11,249 nt of DNA from Bacteroidales bacterium (GCA_900766825.1 CAAFWU010000086.1:1-11249), one strand, 5' to 3'. Numbered from the stretch's first letter, positions 1 through 6,981 are shown. Numbers and translations are program-made. The notes: generated by a model from the letters alone, not told the origin.

Positions 1-2
1 AA

Positions 3-80
3 CAAATATCTTTTGGTGAGGCTAATGACATCTATGATGCTTGTGTAACAACAGAATCTGTTTCTGATTCACAAGGTTAA
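3..80 (+). CDS. Probable C-terminal end of an unidentified protein (partial)
   Basis: Reading from base 3, 25 codons stay open and end at TAA at 78-80. The translated tail, ISFGEANDIYDACVTTES followed by VSDSQG, has an ordinary soluble-protein composition with an acidic, serine-rich end. The other two forward frames close earlier (TGA at 17-19, TAA at 46-48), which makes this the best candidate for a gene entering from the left. No family can be named from 25 residues. It may be chance, because it is short and no recognisable terminator follows. Confidence 0.4.
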   Translation, partial: QISFGEANDIYDACVTTESVSDSQG

Positions 81-296
81 TTCTTTTTTTTTCACAAGGT
101 CCTTGACCTGCTACACTGAGAATGGGCTTTAGAGCCTATATTCAGGTCTCAAACTTGCTCGGTGTTTTTCGGGTCAAAACAGTGTTTATGACAGCAGCTT
201 TCTTGTGTGTATTGGTTACGTATTATGGTGTAAACTTTTTGCTGGGTGGGCTGCATGGGTATGCGTGAGAAAAGATAGAGACAGATAGCACTGCAC
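81..296. other. Intergenic stretch with no recognised gene
   Basis: About 216 bases lie between the possible gene end at 80 and the tRNA terminator. I see no convincing coding frame, no Bacteroidota-type promoter and no RNA gene. The ten-base word TTCACAAGGT occurs at 68-77 and again at 91-100, and the second copy runs into a short inverted repeat, CAAGG-T-CCTTG. A T-run lies at 84-92. Nothing else structured stands out. Confidence 0.5.
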
Positions 297-342
297 AAAA
301 AAATCGTCGCCTTGTCATCAAATGATGAATGACAAGGCGACG
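297..342 (-). terminator. Rho-independent terminator of the tRNA-Tyr/tRNA-Gly unit
   Basis: Perfect 14-base inverted repeat with arms 305-318 and 329-342 (CGTCGCCTTGTCAT and its complement) around a ten-base loop. On the minus strand it is followed by a run of seven T (complement of 297-303). It starts 14 bases after the 3' end of tRNA-Gly, so it ends that transcript. On the plus strand the hairpin lacks a good T-tract, so it acts on the minus strand. Confidence 0.92.
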
Positions 343-355
343 TTAAAGTTTTGTG

Positions 356-428
356 AGCGGGAAACGGGGCTCAAACCCGCGACCCTCAGCTTGGAAGGCT
401 GATGCTCTATCAACTGAGCTACTCCCGC
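356..428 (-). tRNA. tRNA-Gly, anticodon TCC
   Basis: The 73-base minus-strand sequence folds as a full cloverleaf. The acceptor stem GCGGGAG pairs with TTCCCGC, closing on a G-U pair. The anticodon stem TCAGC/GCTGA holds the loop CTTCCAA, with anticodon TCC at 393-395 that reads GGA and GGG glycine codons. The T-stem GCGGG pairs with CCCGT. The discriminator base is T, as is usual for bacterial tRNA-Gly. The 3' CCA is not encoded (CAC follows), so it must be added after transcription. It lies 23 bases downstream of tRNA-Tyr in the same transcript. Confidence 0.97.
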
Positions 429-451
429 AAGAGTAAATCAAAAAAAATGTG

Positions 452-532
452 TGGGAGGTGAAGGATTCGAACCTACGAAGCCGAAGCAGCAGATTTACAG
501 TCTGTCCCATTTGACCGCTCTGGAAACCTCCC
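452..532 (-). tRNA. tRNA-Tyr, anticodon GTA
   Basis: The 81-base minus-strand sequence has the acceptor stem GGGAGGT/ACCTCCC, the anticodon loop CTGTAAA with GTA at 496-498, and the long variable arm expected of bacterial tRNA-Tyr (class II). The T-loop TTCGAAT is canonical. The discriminator is A and CCA is not encoded. It is the first gene of a two-tRNA unit. A run of seven T directly follows it (complement of 441-447) before tRNA-Gly, but with no hairpin, so read-through to tRNA-Gly is expected. Confidence 0.97.
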
Positions 533-583
533 ATCATATATCATGAATATTGCAAGCAACACACATAGGTGTCATTTGCGAGT

Positions 584-615
584 GCAAAGTTAGGTTAAAA
601 AGACGGAATATGCAA
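584..615 (-). promoter_or_regulatory. Bacteroidota-type promoter of the tRNA-Tyr/Gly unit
   Basis: On the minus strand a -33 box TTGC (612-615) is followed by a 19-base spacer and a -7 box TAACTTTGC (584-592), a full match to the TTTG/TAnnTTTG pattern known for the Bacteroidota primary sigma factor. It puts the transcription start near 577, about 45 bases ahead of mature tRNA-Tyr. The tRNA-Pro gene has an almost identical promoter. Confidence 0.8.
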
Positions 616-624
616 GAGAAGGAT

Positions 625-651
625 AAAAAAGTTCTAAAAGTAATCCTTACT
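625..651 (-). terminator. Weak possible terminator of the helicase gene
   Basis: Just past the helicase stop codon the minus strand has a small hairpin AGTAA-GGA-TTACT (639-651). It is followed by TTTT (complement of 635-638) and, a few bases on, by six T (complement of 625-630). The stem is only five base pairs and A/T-rich, so this is a weak candidate. Without it, helicase transcripts would run on into the tRNA-Tyr unit. Confidence 0.35.
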
Positions 652-657
652 AAGCAA

Positions 658-3600
658 TTACTGTTGGGGGATGAGAGCGGGGTCCCATGTTAGCTTGGGC
701 CAAGGGTCGGAATGCTGCTGGACGTCGGTCCTAATCTTATCCAATTCGCCTTTGGCAAAAAGACCTACGGGCAGGATTACGGCAAAGTGAAAGGGTGCCA
801 ACATCTTGAGGAATTGTAGGACCAAGGGCTGATGAAACCCCTCGACGGCCATGCGCTCGATGAGTTCGGCCACCTCAGGCTGCTCGTCCATAAACTCATC
901 CATCTCGGAACCCTTGCGGGGCATAATGTTGTAGCCCATCTGAACGCCCAGTTTGCGGGTTCCGTCGGGCAAGTAGTCCCATTTGGTGCCTCGGCGCTCG
1001 CTTTGAATAACGAAGCTTCCATGGCAACTGGTGAGTTGGGTGTTCACAGCAGCCGACATGAGTTTATCAATGACCATGTCGGAGAGAGGGAGCGAGACGC
1101 CCGTGGCTCCCTTGTTGGCCTTAAAAAGCAAGCGCTGATAGTCGGGGCTAAGCATGAGACCAGTGTGGGTACGTCCATCCTCGGTGGTGTAGTAGATGGC
1201 ATGTTTGGGCACAGCCGAGTAGGAGCGCAGACCGAAGGCGGAGATGAGGTTACCCGTCATTATGGCGCGCTTGACCAACTTGCGCTGATTGCTCACACGC
1301 AGTTGGTTCCAGATCTCGGTGAAGTGAGCAAAGGTTGCTTTGCTGTTGTCAAAGGGACGAGCACAAGTGCTAAAGAGTTGCTTAAGTCGCTCGAAACCAC
1401 GACCTTCGCCCACCACACAGTTCATTTCGGTGCGTTGGGAAGCATCGCAGACATCGAAGACGGCCACAACGCTGCTGGGCAAGAATGGTTTGGCACGATT
1501 GGCAAAGCGGACGCCGACCAGAGTGGCCAGCGTAGGGTCGCCATCGACACGCAAGATACGGAAGGTGCCACGCAAGGCACGTTTTTGCGGATTGTTGCCA
1601 GTGCCTTTGCAGAGCGATGCCATGAGAGTCATGAGATAGGAGACAGCCTTAGACTGTTCGCCCAGCAAGGCAATCTTCTGTTTAGCCTTGCTATAGAGGT
1701 CGTTGATGGCCTCGGGCTTAAGGGTTTTGTCCTCGAGTTTCTTTGCCAGAGTTTCGCTTACGTCCTTTATTTGGCTCTCGTAGAATAGTTTAACTTGGTC
1801 GGCCATACCCTCATAGGTGCCATTGGTGGCAATATCTTGCTCTATGTGGGTCAGAATATCGTCCACCTTATAGGGGCGAGTGGTGACCATGCATTGGTAC
1901 TCTTTAACCAGCACGTCGCCGCCAAAAAATGGTGCACCACCAAAGCCGAGCGACACTGCGGTCTCGCTGCACTCTTTGGCCTGAAGGTCCATGCGTTCGC
2001 ACTCAAGATTATAGGAGCCCTCGGCTTTGGCACGACGTACAGCCTCGTCGTAGCCCTCGTACATGCTGCGATAGAAATCGTCTTGACTCTGGCAACTGAG
2101 TGCAGCAATGCGCCCCGCCACCTTTGAGGCCAGACCAGCGGTGGTTCGCCCAGGCTCGCCCAGATCCATGGCCTCGCACTCGTCGGGGTGTTCGCCCATC
2201 CATGTCGAGGCCACATATTCGTCGCCGTACTGATTCATGAAGTCGGGGTAGTCCAACATCTGATCGTTTTGGCGTTGGTTGGCTGTGGTGTTGGCATCCA
2301 GGCTCTTGAGTTTCCTCTTGAGCGACATGAGGATGCGTTGTTCGGCTGGTATGGCGCTTGTTATGTATTCGTAGATTGGGGGGATGCTCTCGAGCTGACC
2401 AGTGCGGTTTACACGCCCACGTTTCTGTACCTCGACGCTCACATCCAGTTCGGGCTGGGCAATGATCATGACACGTTGCTTGACCTTGTCGGGTGCTACA
2501 CGTTGGGTGGGCACAGCATGGCAGCTGGCACCTGTGGAGGCCGACGAGTTGATGATCATGACATCGATGTCGTTGTTCTGAAACTGGTTGAAGGTGGCCG
2601 AGACGTCGGCATGACGTCGGGTCTCCAGTTGGGCATGGGTAACGTTGTCGGAGTCGTAGCGCAAACGGAGCTGACGACCCGTGCACTCGCCCACGCTTAT
2701 GCCCTCGCGCTCAATGTAGTACCTCATGAAGTCGATGGGCGAGAGAGGCAGCTCAACGCAAGAGGAATCCACGATGTTTAGCACATCCTGCATCTCGGCT
2801 CTGTCGGCAGGTGAGAGCATGGAGCTCACGTCCATCACCTTTTGCATCACCAACGCATTGGCATTGCCCACGGACTGAAAGCCCCTCTGTTTCAGAGCCT
2901 CGAGCTGCTCTTTTTCCTTGACATCGCACTTTATGCGCACCTGAGTCAGGGTCTCCACAAGCGTCTTGAGATAGGAGCGGAAACCGCCGTCGACCTCTTG
3001 CCCCACGGAGCATAGGGTTCCGTCTGCATTACAGAGCGAGCGTAGGGTGCTCTCGCCAGTCTTGGAGACGCAGATGACCACCTTACGTCCCTCGCGGATG
3101 TGCATGAGCGTACGCTGAGCAATGTTGCGAGCCTTGACGGCCAAGAGCATGCTCTCGATGAGCAGAAAGAGACGTTCGTAGGGCGAGATGCAAGAGACCG
3201 ACACGGTGCACTCGGGAAAATCGGACTCCAACTTAGTGGTCTCTTGAACCTCAATGGTGTTGGCAATGGGCTGAACCACATTGTGCTGAAAGCGAACCAT
3301 GCGTCGGATTATGGCAGTGACCACATCGGCGTTGGCGCAGTCCTCGACCGACGTGTCGGCAATGCCAAACTCTTCGGCCCCAGCTTTGTCCATGGAAATA
3401 TAGCGCACGGTAACGCCTGTTGACTGACGTTCGCGCCTAATCATCTGACCATAGCGAGCCAGGTTTCTTGCCAAGAGTTCCTGCATTGGCACACCACCCT
3501 CCTTCATAGCTGCCGATAGTTCGGCGGGCGACATATTGGCCTCGCCAATGACCGTTTTGGCGGCGTAGACGCTCATATTCTCGGGCCGTTTGGCAAATGT

Positions 3601-4440
3601 GGCGGAGAGGAAAAGAGCACCCTTGGAGAGGGAGAGGGCTTTGCGGAAGAAGACGCCAGTGTTGGAACTGAGACCAGCGGCCGTATGGCTCTCGTCCAGA
3701 ATGAAGACACAGGGTCGCTGACGAGCCACCTCGAGGAGCCAAGCTCCTTTGTCCACCTTGACGCCACGACCGCGTATTTTGCCAGCACGTCGGGCTCGGT
3801 TAAATTGTGAGTAGGTGGACATTATGTAGTTGACCTCGGGGGGCACAATGCCCTGACTGGTCATGAGTTCTTTGTCGGCACCTCGAAAAACGACTTTATA
3901 GGCCTTGGCCTGAGCGGCCACCATGCGGGCATCGAACTCGTCCTCAGACTCGTCCTCGGCACGTATGGGCTCTTCGTACTCACTGATGGCTTGCGTGTAG
4001 TCCACCACTCGGGCATCGCTGTTGACCACAAAGGGGGTCATGTTGCTTATGCCCAATGCTTTGGCATCGCGGTAGAAGTCGGAGAAGAGATAGGCGCGTG
4101 CAGTTATGAAGATGGGCATCATGCCCTGCTGAATGGCATAGCGTACGATGGCAGCGGCTTGTCGGCCTTTGCCAACACCCGTCTGGTCGCCAATGATGAG
4201 CCCTTGCTGACGAGCCTCGATATTGTAGATGGCCAAAGCAACACCCTCGACTTGCTCAATCATCAGAGCCTCATAGAGTTGCGCACGGCTCATGCGAAGG
4301 CGCTCGCATACGAAGCCTATGATGTCACCCCCCACAGCATTGCGCAGATTGGCAATGGCAGCACAGGTGGCATCGGCCATATTGTCGGGCATAACGGTAC
4401 CCAACGAACCGAGTTGAAGGTCCGGATTAGAGTTATCCAA
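658..4440 (-). CDS. Strawberry-notch-like superfamily 2 helicase/ATPase
   Basis: A 1260-residue protein with both RecA-like halves of a superfamily 2 helicase. Walker A is GDQTGVGKGR (residues 84-93), the form typical of the strawberry-notch (SBNO) family, followed by PIFIT (109-113) and SDFYRD. Walker B is the DESH box (249-252) and motif III is SAT (279-281). The second half carries the motif V region SSASTGAS (632-639) and motif VI VQKRGRVNRTGQ (671-682). Everything expected for ATP hydrolysis is intact. Residues 800-1260 match no domain I can name; 920-985 look helical and possibly coiled-coil. No signal peptide is seen, so it should be cytoplasmic and act on nucleic acid. The start used here is TTG at 4440, because the family-like segment LGSLGTVMPDN (10-20) precedes the first ATG at 4392. 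Starting at that ATG would remove 16 residues. Codon use resembles groEL and the kinase gene. It stands alone, with no methyltransferase or nuclease partner. Bacterial relatives are known mainly from plasmids, phages and other mobile DNA; the function here is unknown. Confidence 0.88.
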   Translation of the reverse strand: MDNSNPDLQLGSLGTVMPDNMADATCAAIANLRNAVGGDIIGFVCERLRMSRAQLYEALMIEQVEGVALAIYNIEARQQGLIIGDQTGVGKGRQAAAIVRYAIQQGMMPIFITARAYLFSDFYRDAKALGISNMTPFVVNSDARVVDYTQAISEYEEPIRAEDESEDEFDARMVAAQAKAYKVVFRGADKELMTSQGIVPPEVNYIMSTYSQFNRARRAGKIRGRGVKVDKGAWLLEVARQRPCVFILDESHTAAGLSSNTGVFFRKALSLSKGALFLSATFAKRPENMSVYAAKTVIGEANMSPAELSAAMKEGGVPMQELLARNLARYGQMIRRERQSTGVTVRYISMDKAGAEEFGIADTSVEDCANADVVTAIIRRMVRFQHNVVQPIANTIEVQETTKLESDFPECTVSVSCISPYERLFLLIESMLLAVKARNIAQRTLMHIREGRKVVICVSKTGESTLRSLCNADGTLCSVGQEVDGGFRSYLKTLVETLTQVRIKCDVKEKEQLEALKQRGFQSVGNANALVMQKVMDVSSMLSPADRAEMQDVLNIVDSSCVELPLSPIDFMRYYIEREGISVGECTGRQLRLRYDSDNVTHAQLETRRHADVSATFNQFQNNDIDVMIINSSASTGASCHAVPTQRVAPDKVKQRVMIIAQPELDVSVEVQKRGRVNRTGQLESIPPIYEYITSAIPAEQRILMSLKRKLKSLDANTTANQRQNDQMLDYPDFMNQYGDEYVASTWMGEHPDECEAMDLGEPGRTTAGLASKVAGRIAALSCQSQDDFYRSMYEGYDEAVRRAKAEGSYNLECERMDLQAKECSETAVSLGFGGAPFFGGDVLVKEYQCMVTTRPYKVDDILTHIEQDIATNGTYEGMADQVKLFYESQIKDVSETLAKKLEDKTLKPEAINDLYSKAKQKIALLGEQSKAVSYLMTLMASLCKGTGNNPQKRALRGTFRILRVDGDPTLATLVGVRFANRAKPFLPSSVVAVFDVCDASQRTEMNCVVGEGRGFERLKQLFSTCARPFDNSKATFAHFTEIWNQLRVSNQRKLVKRAIMTGNLISAFGLRSYSAVPKHAIYYTTEDGRTHTGLMLSPDYQRLLFKANKGATGVSLPLSDMVIDKLMSAAVNTQLTSCHGSFVIQSERRGTKWDYLPDGTRKLGVQMGYNIMPRKGSEMDEFMDEQPEVAELIERMAVEGFHQPLVLQFLKMLAPFHFAVILPVGLFAKGELDKIRTDVQQHSDPWPKLTWDPALIPQQ

Positions 4441-4799
4441 TAGAGTGTTATTTTGGCAAAAAACAGAGGTGTGATATTGTCAAACAGAACAGCCCTACAG
4501 TCGGCATAGCGGAGCATGCAGAGGGTTTTGCGTTAACAATGGTGCAAAATTACAGAATGTTCCTTTGCTGTGGACTATGATTTACAATTAATTTGGTTTA
4601 ATATACCATTTTACACCTAAACGAAAGAGGGGAAAAGGGAGAAAGAGTGGGATTTGATGGGGGATTGGAGGAGAATGTAGTGGAAGTATATTATTGTATT
4701 TTTATGCACAAAAATTCAAGAATATACACAAAACAACAAGTCCAGATGAGTACATTAAAAACAAGAGGGAGCGAAGAAGAGGATATAAGAGTGAGGAAC
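4441..4799. other. Gene-free gap between helicase gene and tRNA-Pro terminator
   Basis: About 360 bases. The part nearest the helicase gene (4441-4543) would be its leader of roughly 100 bases; weak complementarity (CCCT with AGGG) is visible there but no recognisable riboswitch. A promoter lies at 4544-4552. From 4623 to 4799 the plus strand is strikingly purine-rich, with an unbroken 25-base purine run at 4623-4647. Short open frames across 4647-4879 overlap the tRNA-Pro terminator and do not look like genes. Confidence 0.5.
4544..4552 (-). promoter_or_regulatory. Possible -7 promoter box of the helicase gene
   Basis: The minus-strand sequence TAATTTTGC matches the Bacteroidota -7 consensus TAnnTTTG. 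It would start transcription near 4537, about 97 bases before the TTG start. No TTG-type -33 box is present at the usual 18-20 base spacing, so it may be weak or dependent on an activator. Confidence 0.45.
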
Positions 4800-4836
4800 A
4801 AAAAAAACACTGGTCAACTAAGTGGTTAACCAGTGT
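4800..4836 (-). terminator. Rho-independent terminator of tRNA-Pro
   Basis: Arms 4825-4836 and 4807-4818 form a 12-base-pair stem (ACACTGGTTAAC with GTTGACCAGTGT, one G-U pair) around a six-base loop. A tract of T follows on the minus strand (complement of 4800-4806). It begins 35 bases past the 3' end of tRNA-Pro. Confidence 0.92.
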
Positions 4837-4870
4837 AGATATTGATGTTCTCAAGAAAGAGACTACTTTG

Positions 4871-4945
4871 TCGGGATGACTGGATTCGAACCAGCGACAA
4901 CACGCCCCCCAGACGTGTACTCTAACCGGGCTGAGCTACATCCCG
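4871..4945 (-). tRNA. tRNA-Pro, anticodon GGG
   Basis: A 75-base cloverleaf on the minus strand. The acceptor stem CGGGATG pairs with CATCCCG, giving C1-G72 and discriminator A73, both identity elements of bacterial tRNA-Pro. T8 and A9 are canonical. The anticodon stem CACGT/GCGTG holds the loop CTGGGGG, with anticodon GGG at 4908-4910 and G at position 37, a site methylated in proline tRNAs. CCA is not encoded. It has its own promoter and terminator, so it is a single-gene unit reading CCC and CCU codons. Confidence 0.97.
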
Positions 4946-4974
4946 AAGTATCACTGTCCTTTCTTGAAGACGAT

Positions 4975-5005
4975 GCAAAGTTACTGCTTTTTCCGTTTAG
5001 TGCAA
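4975..5005 (-). promoter_or_regulatory. Bacteroidota-type promoter of tRNA-Pro
   Basis: The -33 box TTGC (5002-5005) and -7 box TAACTTTGC (4975-4983) are separated by 18 bases on the minus strand. The -7 box is identical over nine bases to that of the tRNA-Tyr unit. The predicted start is near 4968, about 23 bases ahead of the mature tRNA. Confidence 0.8.
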
Positions 5006-5108
5006 CAGTGATGGTGCATTTTTTTCAATATTTTGCTCATTTGACGTCATGTGGCTATAAATGGGTATTATGGCATTCGCAGGACTTGCGCAAGTAACAT
5101 ATTGATAG

Positions 5109-5168
5109 CCAAAAGATAGTGCCGTCTCTCGTAGAGACTTTCAATCTCAAGAGAAACGGCACTTTTGG
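5109..5168 (-). terminator. Hairpin downstream of the nucleoside kinase gene
   Basis: Arms 5119-5130 and 5151-5162 pair over twelve positions with one mismatch (core GTGCCGT/ACGGCAC). An outer CCAAAA/TTTTGG pairing extends it across a small bulge. It starts 26 bases past the kinase stop codon. The minus-strand tail TATCTTTTGG is a modest U-tract; the plus strand also has TTTT after its arm, so the structure could act in both directions. Confidence 0.65.
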
Positions 5169-5193
5169 TGAGTTTAGTAGTTAAGAGCGGGGC

Positions 5194-6861
5194 CTAATCG
5201 TAATTAAACGAGCTGCCACCCACAAACTCGCGAAGGAGGGAGGTTGGGGGCACAGTGGCGGAGTCGAGGGGCTTGAAGTAGCTGAGGAAACGGAGCAGAC
5301 GCTGAGCCTCGGCATAGTTGGGTGAGTTGGGTCGAACCTCGAGCAGAATGGGTTCCGCCTTGGCTTTTAGGACTGCCAACTCGTAGATGGTGCAGGAGTT
5401 GAACATGACGTCGGCCTCCTCTTGGTTGGCATAGATGAAACGATCTTCGCCTCGGCGGACGCTGGGCCACATGGCAATGGTGGCGTCGGCATTGTGACCA
5501 CGGTTGTAGTAGTCGCGCACAATGCGGCGGATGAGGCGGTTGTCGGTTGTTTGAATTCGGGTGAGGTGATCGAAGTTGATGCCAGCGAGGGGGGCTATGT
5601 AGATGCGGAACTTATTCTCGGCTGGGATGTTGGGCGTTAGGGCTGGCGTGAGACCATGGGTGCCCTCGATGACCACCACGCTGTTTGGGGCCAGCTTGAG
5701 TTTGGTGCCATCGTACTCTCTCTCGCCCTTAATGAAGTTATATTTGGGTATGTCAATTTCCTTGCCAGCCATAAGGTCGAGGAGCTGCTGATTGAAGAGC
5801 TTGACATCGATGGCATCCACTATTTCGAAGTCATAATTGCCATCGGCATCGCGTGGGGTGTCAACTCGGTTAACAAAGTAGTTGTCGATGGAAAGGTTGA
5901 CGGGCACAATGCCATTGAGGTGAAGCTGAACGGCAAGGCGTTTGCTAAAGGTGGTTTTGCCGCTGGAGGATGGTCCGGCAATGAGGACGACCTTGACCTT
6001 ATTGCTTCGCTGAGCAATCATGTCGGCAATTTTGGCAATATTTTTCTCGTGCAGAGCTTCGGCCACCTGAATAAGACCGCGACCATTGCCCTCTTCAATA
6101 TATTGGTTAAGGTCGGCCAAACGGCAGATATCCAACAGGTTCTGCACTTCGTCTTGAGCAATGAAGGTGTCGAACATCTTGCTCTGGGTGGTCATGGGGG
6201 CCACCTGTTCGGGGTTTTTGTCGTCGGGCAAGCGGAGGAGCATGCCAGTGTAGTACTTACAGAGGTCGTAGACGTCCACAATGGATGTGTTGGGGACGAG
6301 GTCGCCATAGAGGGCTGCGCTCTTGCCGCAGAGGGTATGTATGGGCACGTAGACATCACCGTGCTGCTTGAGGAGTTGACAGGTGTCCTCCATGGCAGCA
6401 AGTCGGGTCACGGCCTCGTCGAGGGTTACCATCTGGCGGGTAATGGGCAAGGCATCGGCACAGAGTTTAGCCATGCGGGCTTTGATCTGATCAATCTGTT
6501 CCTGAGTGGGTTCCACGGCCTTGCCGCCTTGCTTAAGTTCGCAATAGAGACCCTTAGATACCGAGTGGAGGACGTTGAGTTCGGAACCTGGCAGAACGTC
6601 GGACACGGCTGTGTAAAGCATCAGAACGAGGGAGCGGATGTAGGTGCGGCGACCCTCGGGATGGGTTATGTCAAAAAAGGTAATCTGTTTGGGTTCGTAG
6701 ATGCGGTATGTGAGGCCAAAACATTTGTTGTTGACAACGGCACCAATGATTGTATAGCGGAGTTTAACTCCCAGGGTCTCGGCCAGTTGAGCCACCGAGA
6801 GACCTACGGGCACACTAACAGTGCGCCCAATATTAGTGCAGCAAATATCAATTTGTTCCAT
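5194..6861 (-). CDS. Nucleoside (uridine-type) kinase with TGS/ThrRS-like N-terminal region
   Basis: A 555-residue protein of the family in which a phosphoribulokinase/uridine-kinase domain is joined to an N-terminal part resembling threonyl-tRNA synthetase. Residues 1-60 look like a TGS-type beta-grasp domain. Residues 60-240 resemble the second editing-type domain; no catalytic histidine pair is obvious, so editing is unlikely. Kinase domain: Walker A GPSSSGKTTFSKRL (296-309), SIDNYF (324-329) and IPKYNF (371-376) as in substrate-binding segments of uridine kinases, IEGTHGL (398-404), and the arginine-rich lid LIRRIVRDYYNRG (443-455). It likely phosphorylates a nucleoside with ATP in the cytoplasm for salvage; the exact substrate cannot be read from sequence. 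The ATG at 6861 follows an A/T-rich leader with no Shine-Dalgarno sequence. A hairpin separates it from groEL, so it is probably transcribed separately. Length is normal for the family and the gene looks intact. Confidence 0.9.
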   Translation of the reverse strand: MEQIDICCTNIGRTVSVPVGLSVAQLAETLGVKLRYTIIGAVVNNKCFGLTYRIYEPKQITFFDITHPEGRRTYIRSLVLMLYTAVSDVLPGSELNVLHSVSKGLYCELKQGGKAVEPTQEQIDQIKARMAKLCADALPITRQMVTLDEAVTRLAAMEDTCQLLKQHGDVYVPIHTLCGKSAALYGDLVPNTSIVDVYDLCKYYTGMLLRLPDDKNPEQVAPMTTQSKMFDTFIAQDEVQNLLDICRLADLNQYIEEGNGRGLIQVAEALHEKNIAKIADMIAQRSNKVKVVLIAGPSSSGKTTFSKRLAVQLHLNGIVPVNLSIDNYFVNRVDTPRDADGNYDFEIVDAIDVKLFNQQLLDLMAGKEIDIPKYNFIKGEREYDGTKLKLAPNSVVVIEGTHGLTPALTPNIPAENKFRIYIAPLAGINFDHLTRIQTTDNRLIRRIVRDYYNRGHNADATIAMWPSVRRGEDRFIYANQEEADVMFNSCTIYELAVLKAKAEPILLEVRPNSPNYAEAQRLLRFLSYFKPLDSATVPPTSLLREFVGGSSFNYD

Positions 6862-6891
6862 AACACTTTTTTATTTTAGGAGTGATAGTTA

Positions 6892-6899
6892 CAAATATA
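6892..6899 (-). promoter_or_regulatory. Possible -7 promoter box of the kinase gene
   Basis: TATATTTG on the minus strand matches TAnnTTTG and lies 30 bases before the ATG at 6861. Two TTGC words upstream are spaced 14 and 22 bases away, neither ideal, so the -33 box is uncertain. The surrounding 6870-6915 stretch is very A/T-rich, as expected between the groEL terminator and an independent gene. Confidence 0.5.
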
Positions 6900-6981
6900 A
6901 TATAAAAATTTTGGCAACTGAGCAACAAAAAGTAAAGTGTAACAGGATTGGCAAACAGAAGTGGAGATAAGATACAAAGAG

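Noticed and set aside
832..2781. Plus-strand frames of 318, 110 and 197 codons
   Set aside because: They lie opposite the helicase gene, in which Walker A, DESH, SAT and motif VI are all in order on the minus strand.
4647..4879. Two short plus-strand frames of about 60 codons
   Set aside because: They run through the purine-rich gap and over the tRNA-Pro terminator, and in one case into the tRNA gene; no promoter or protein-like pattern supports them.
356..4945. Helicase region as an integrated element using the flanking tRNA genes as attachment sites
   Set aside because: The only shared words between the tRNA genes are the conserved T-arm sequence; no repeated tRNA 3' end, integrase or excisionase is visible, and codon use is like the neighbours.
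5656..6879. 407-codon open frame on the plus strand
   Set aside because: It mirrors the nucleoside kinase gene, whose motifs are unmistakable on the other strand; low-complexity glycine/valine composition is typical of antisense frames.
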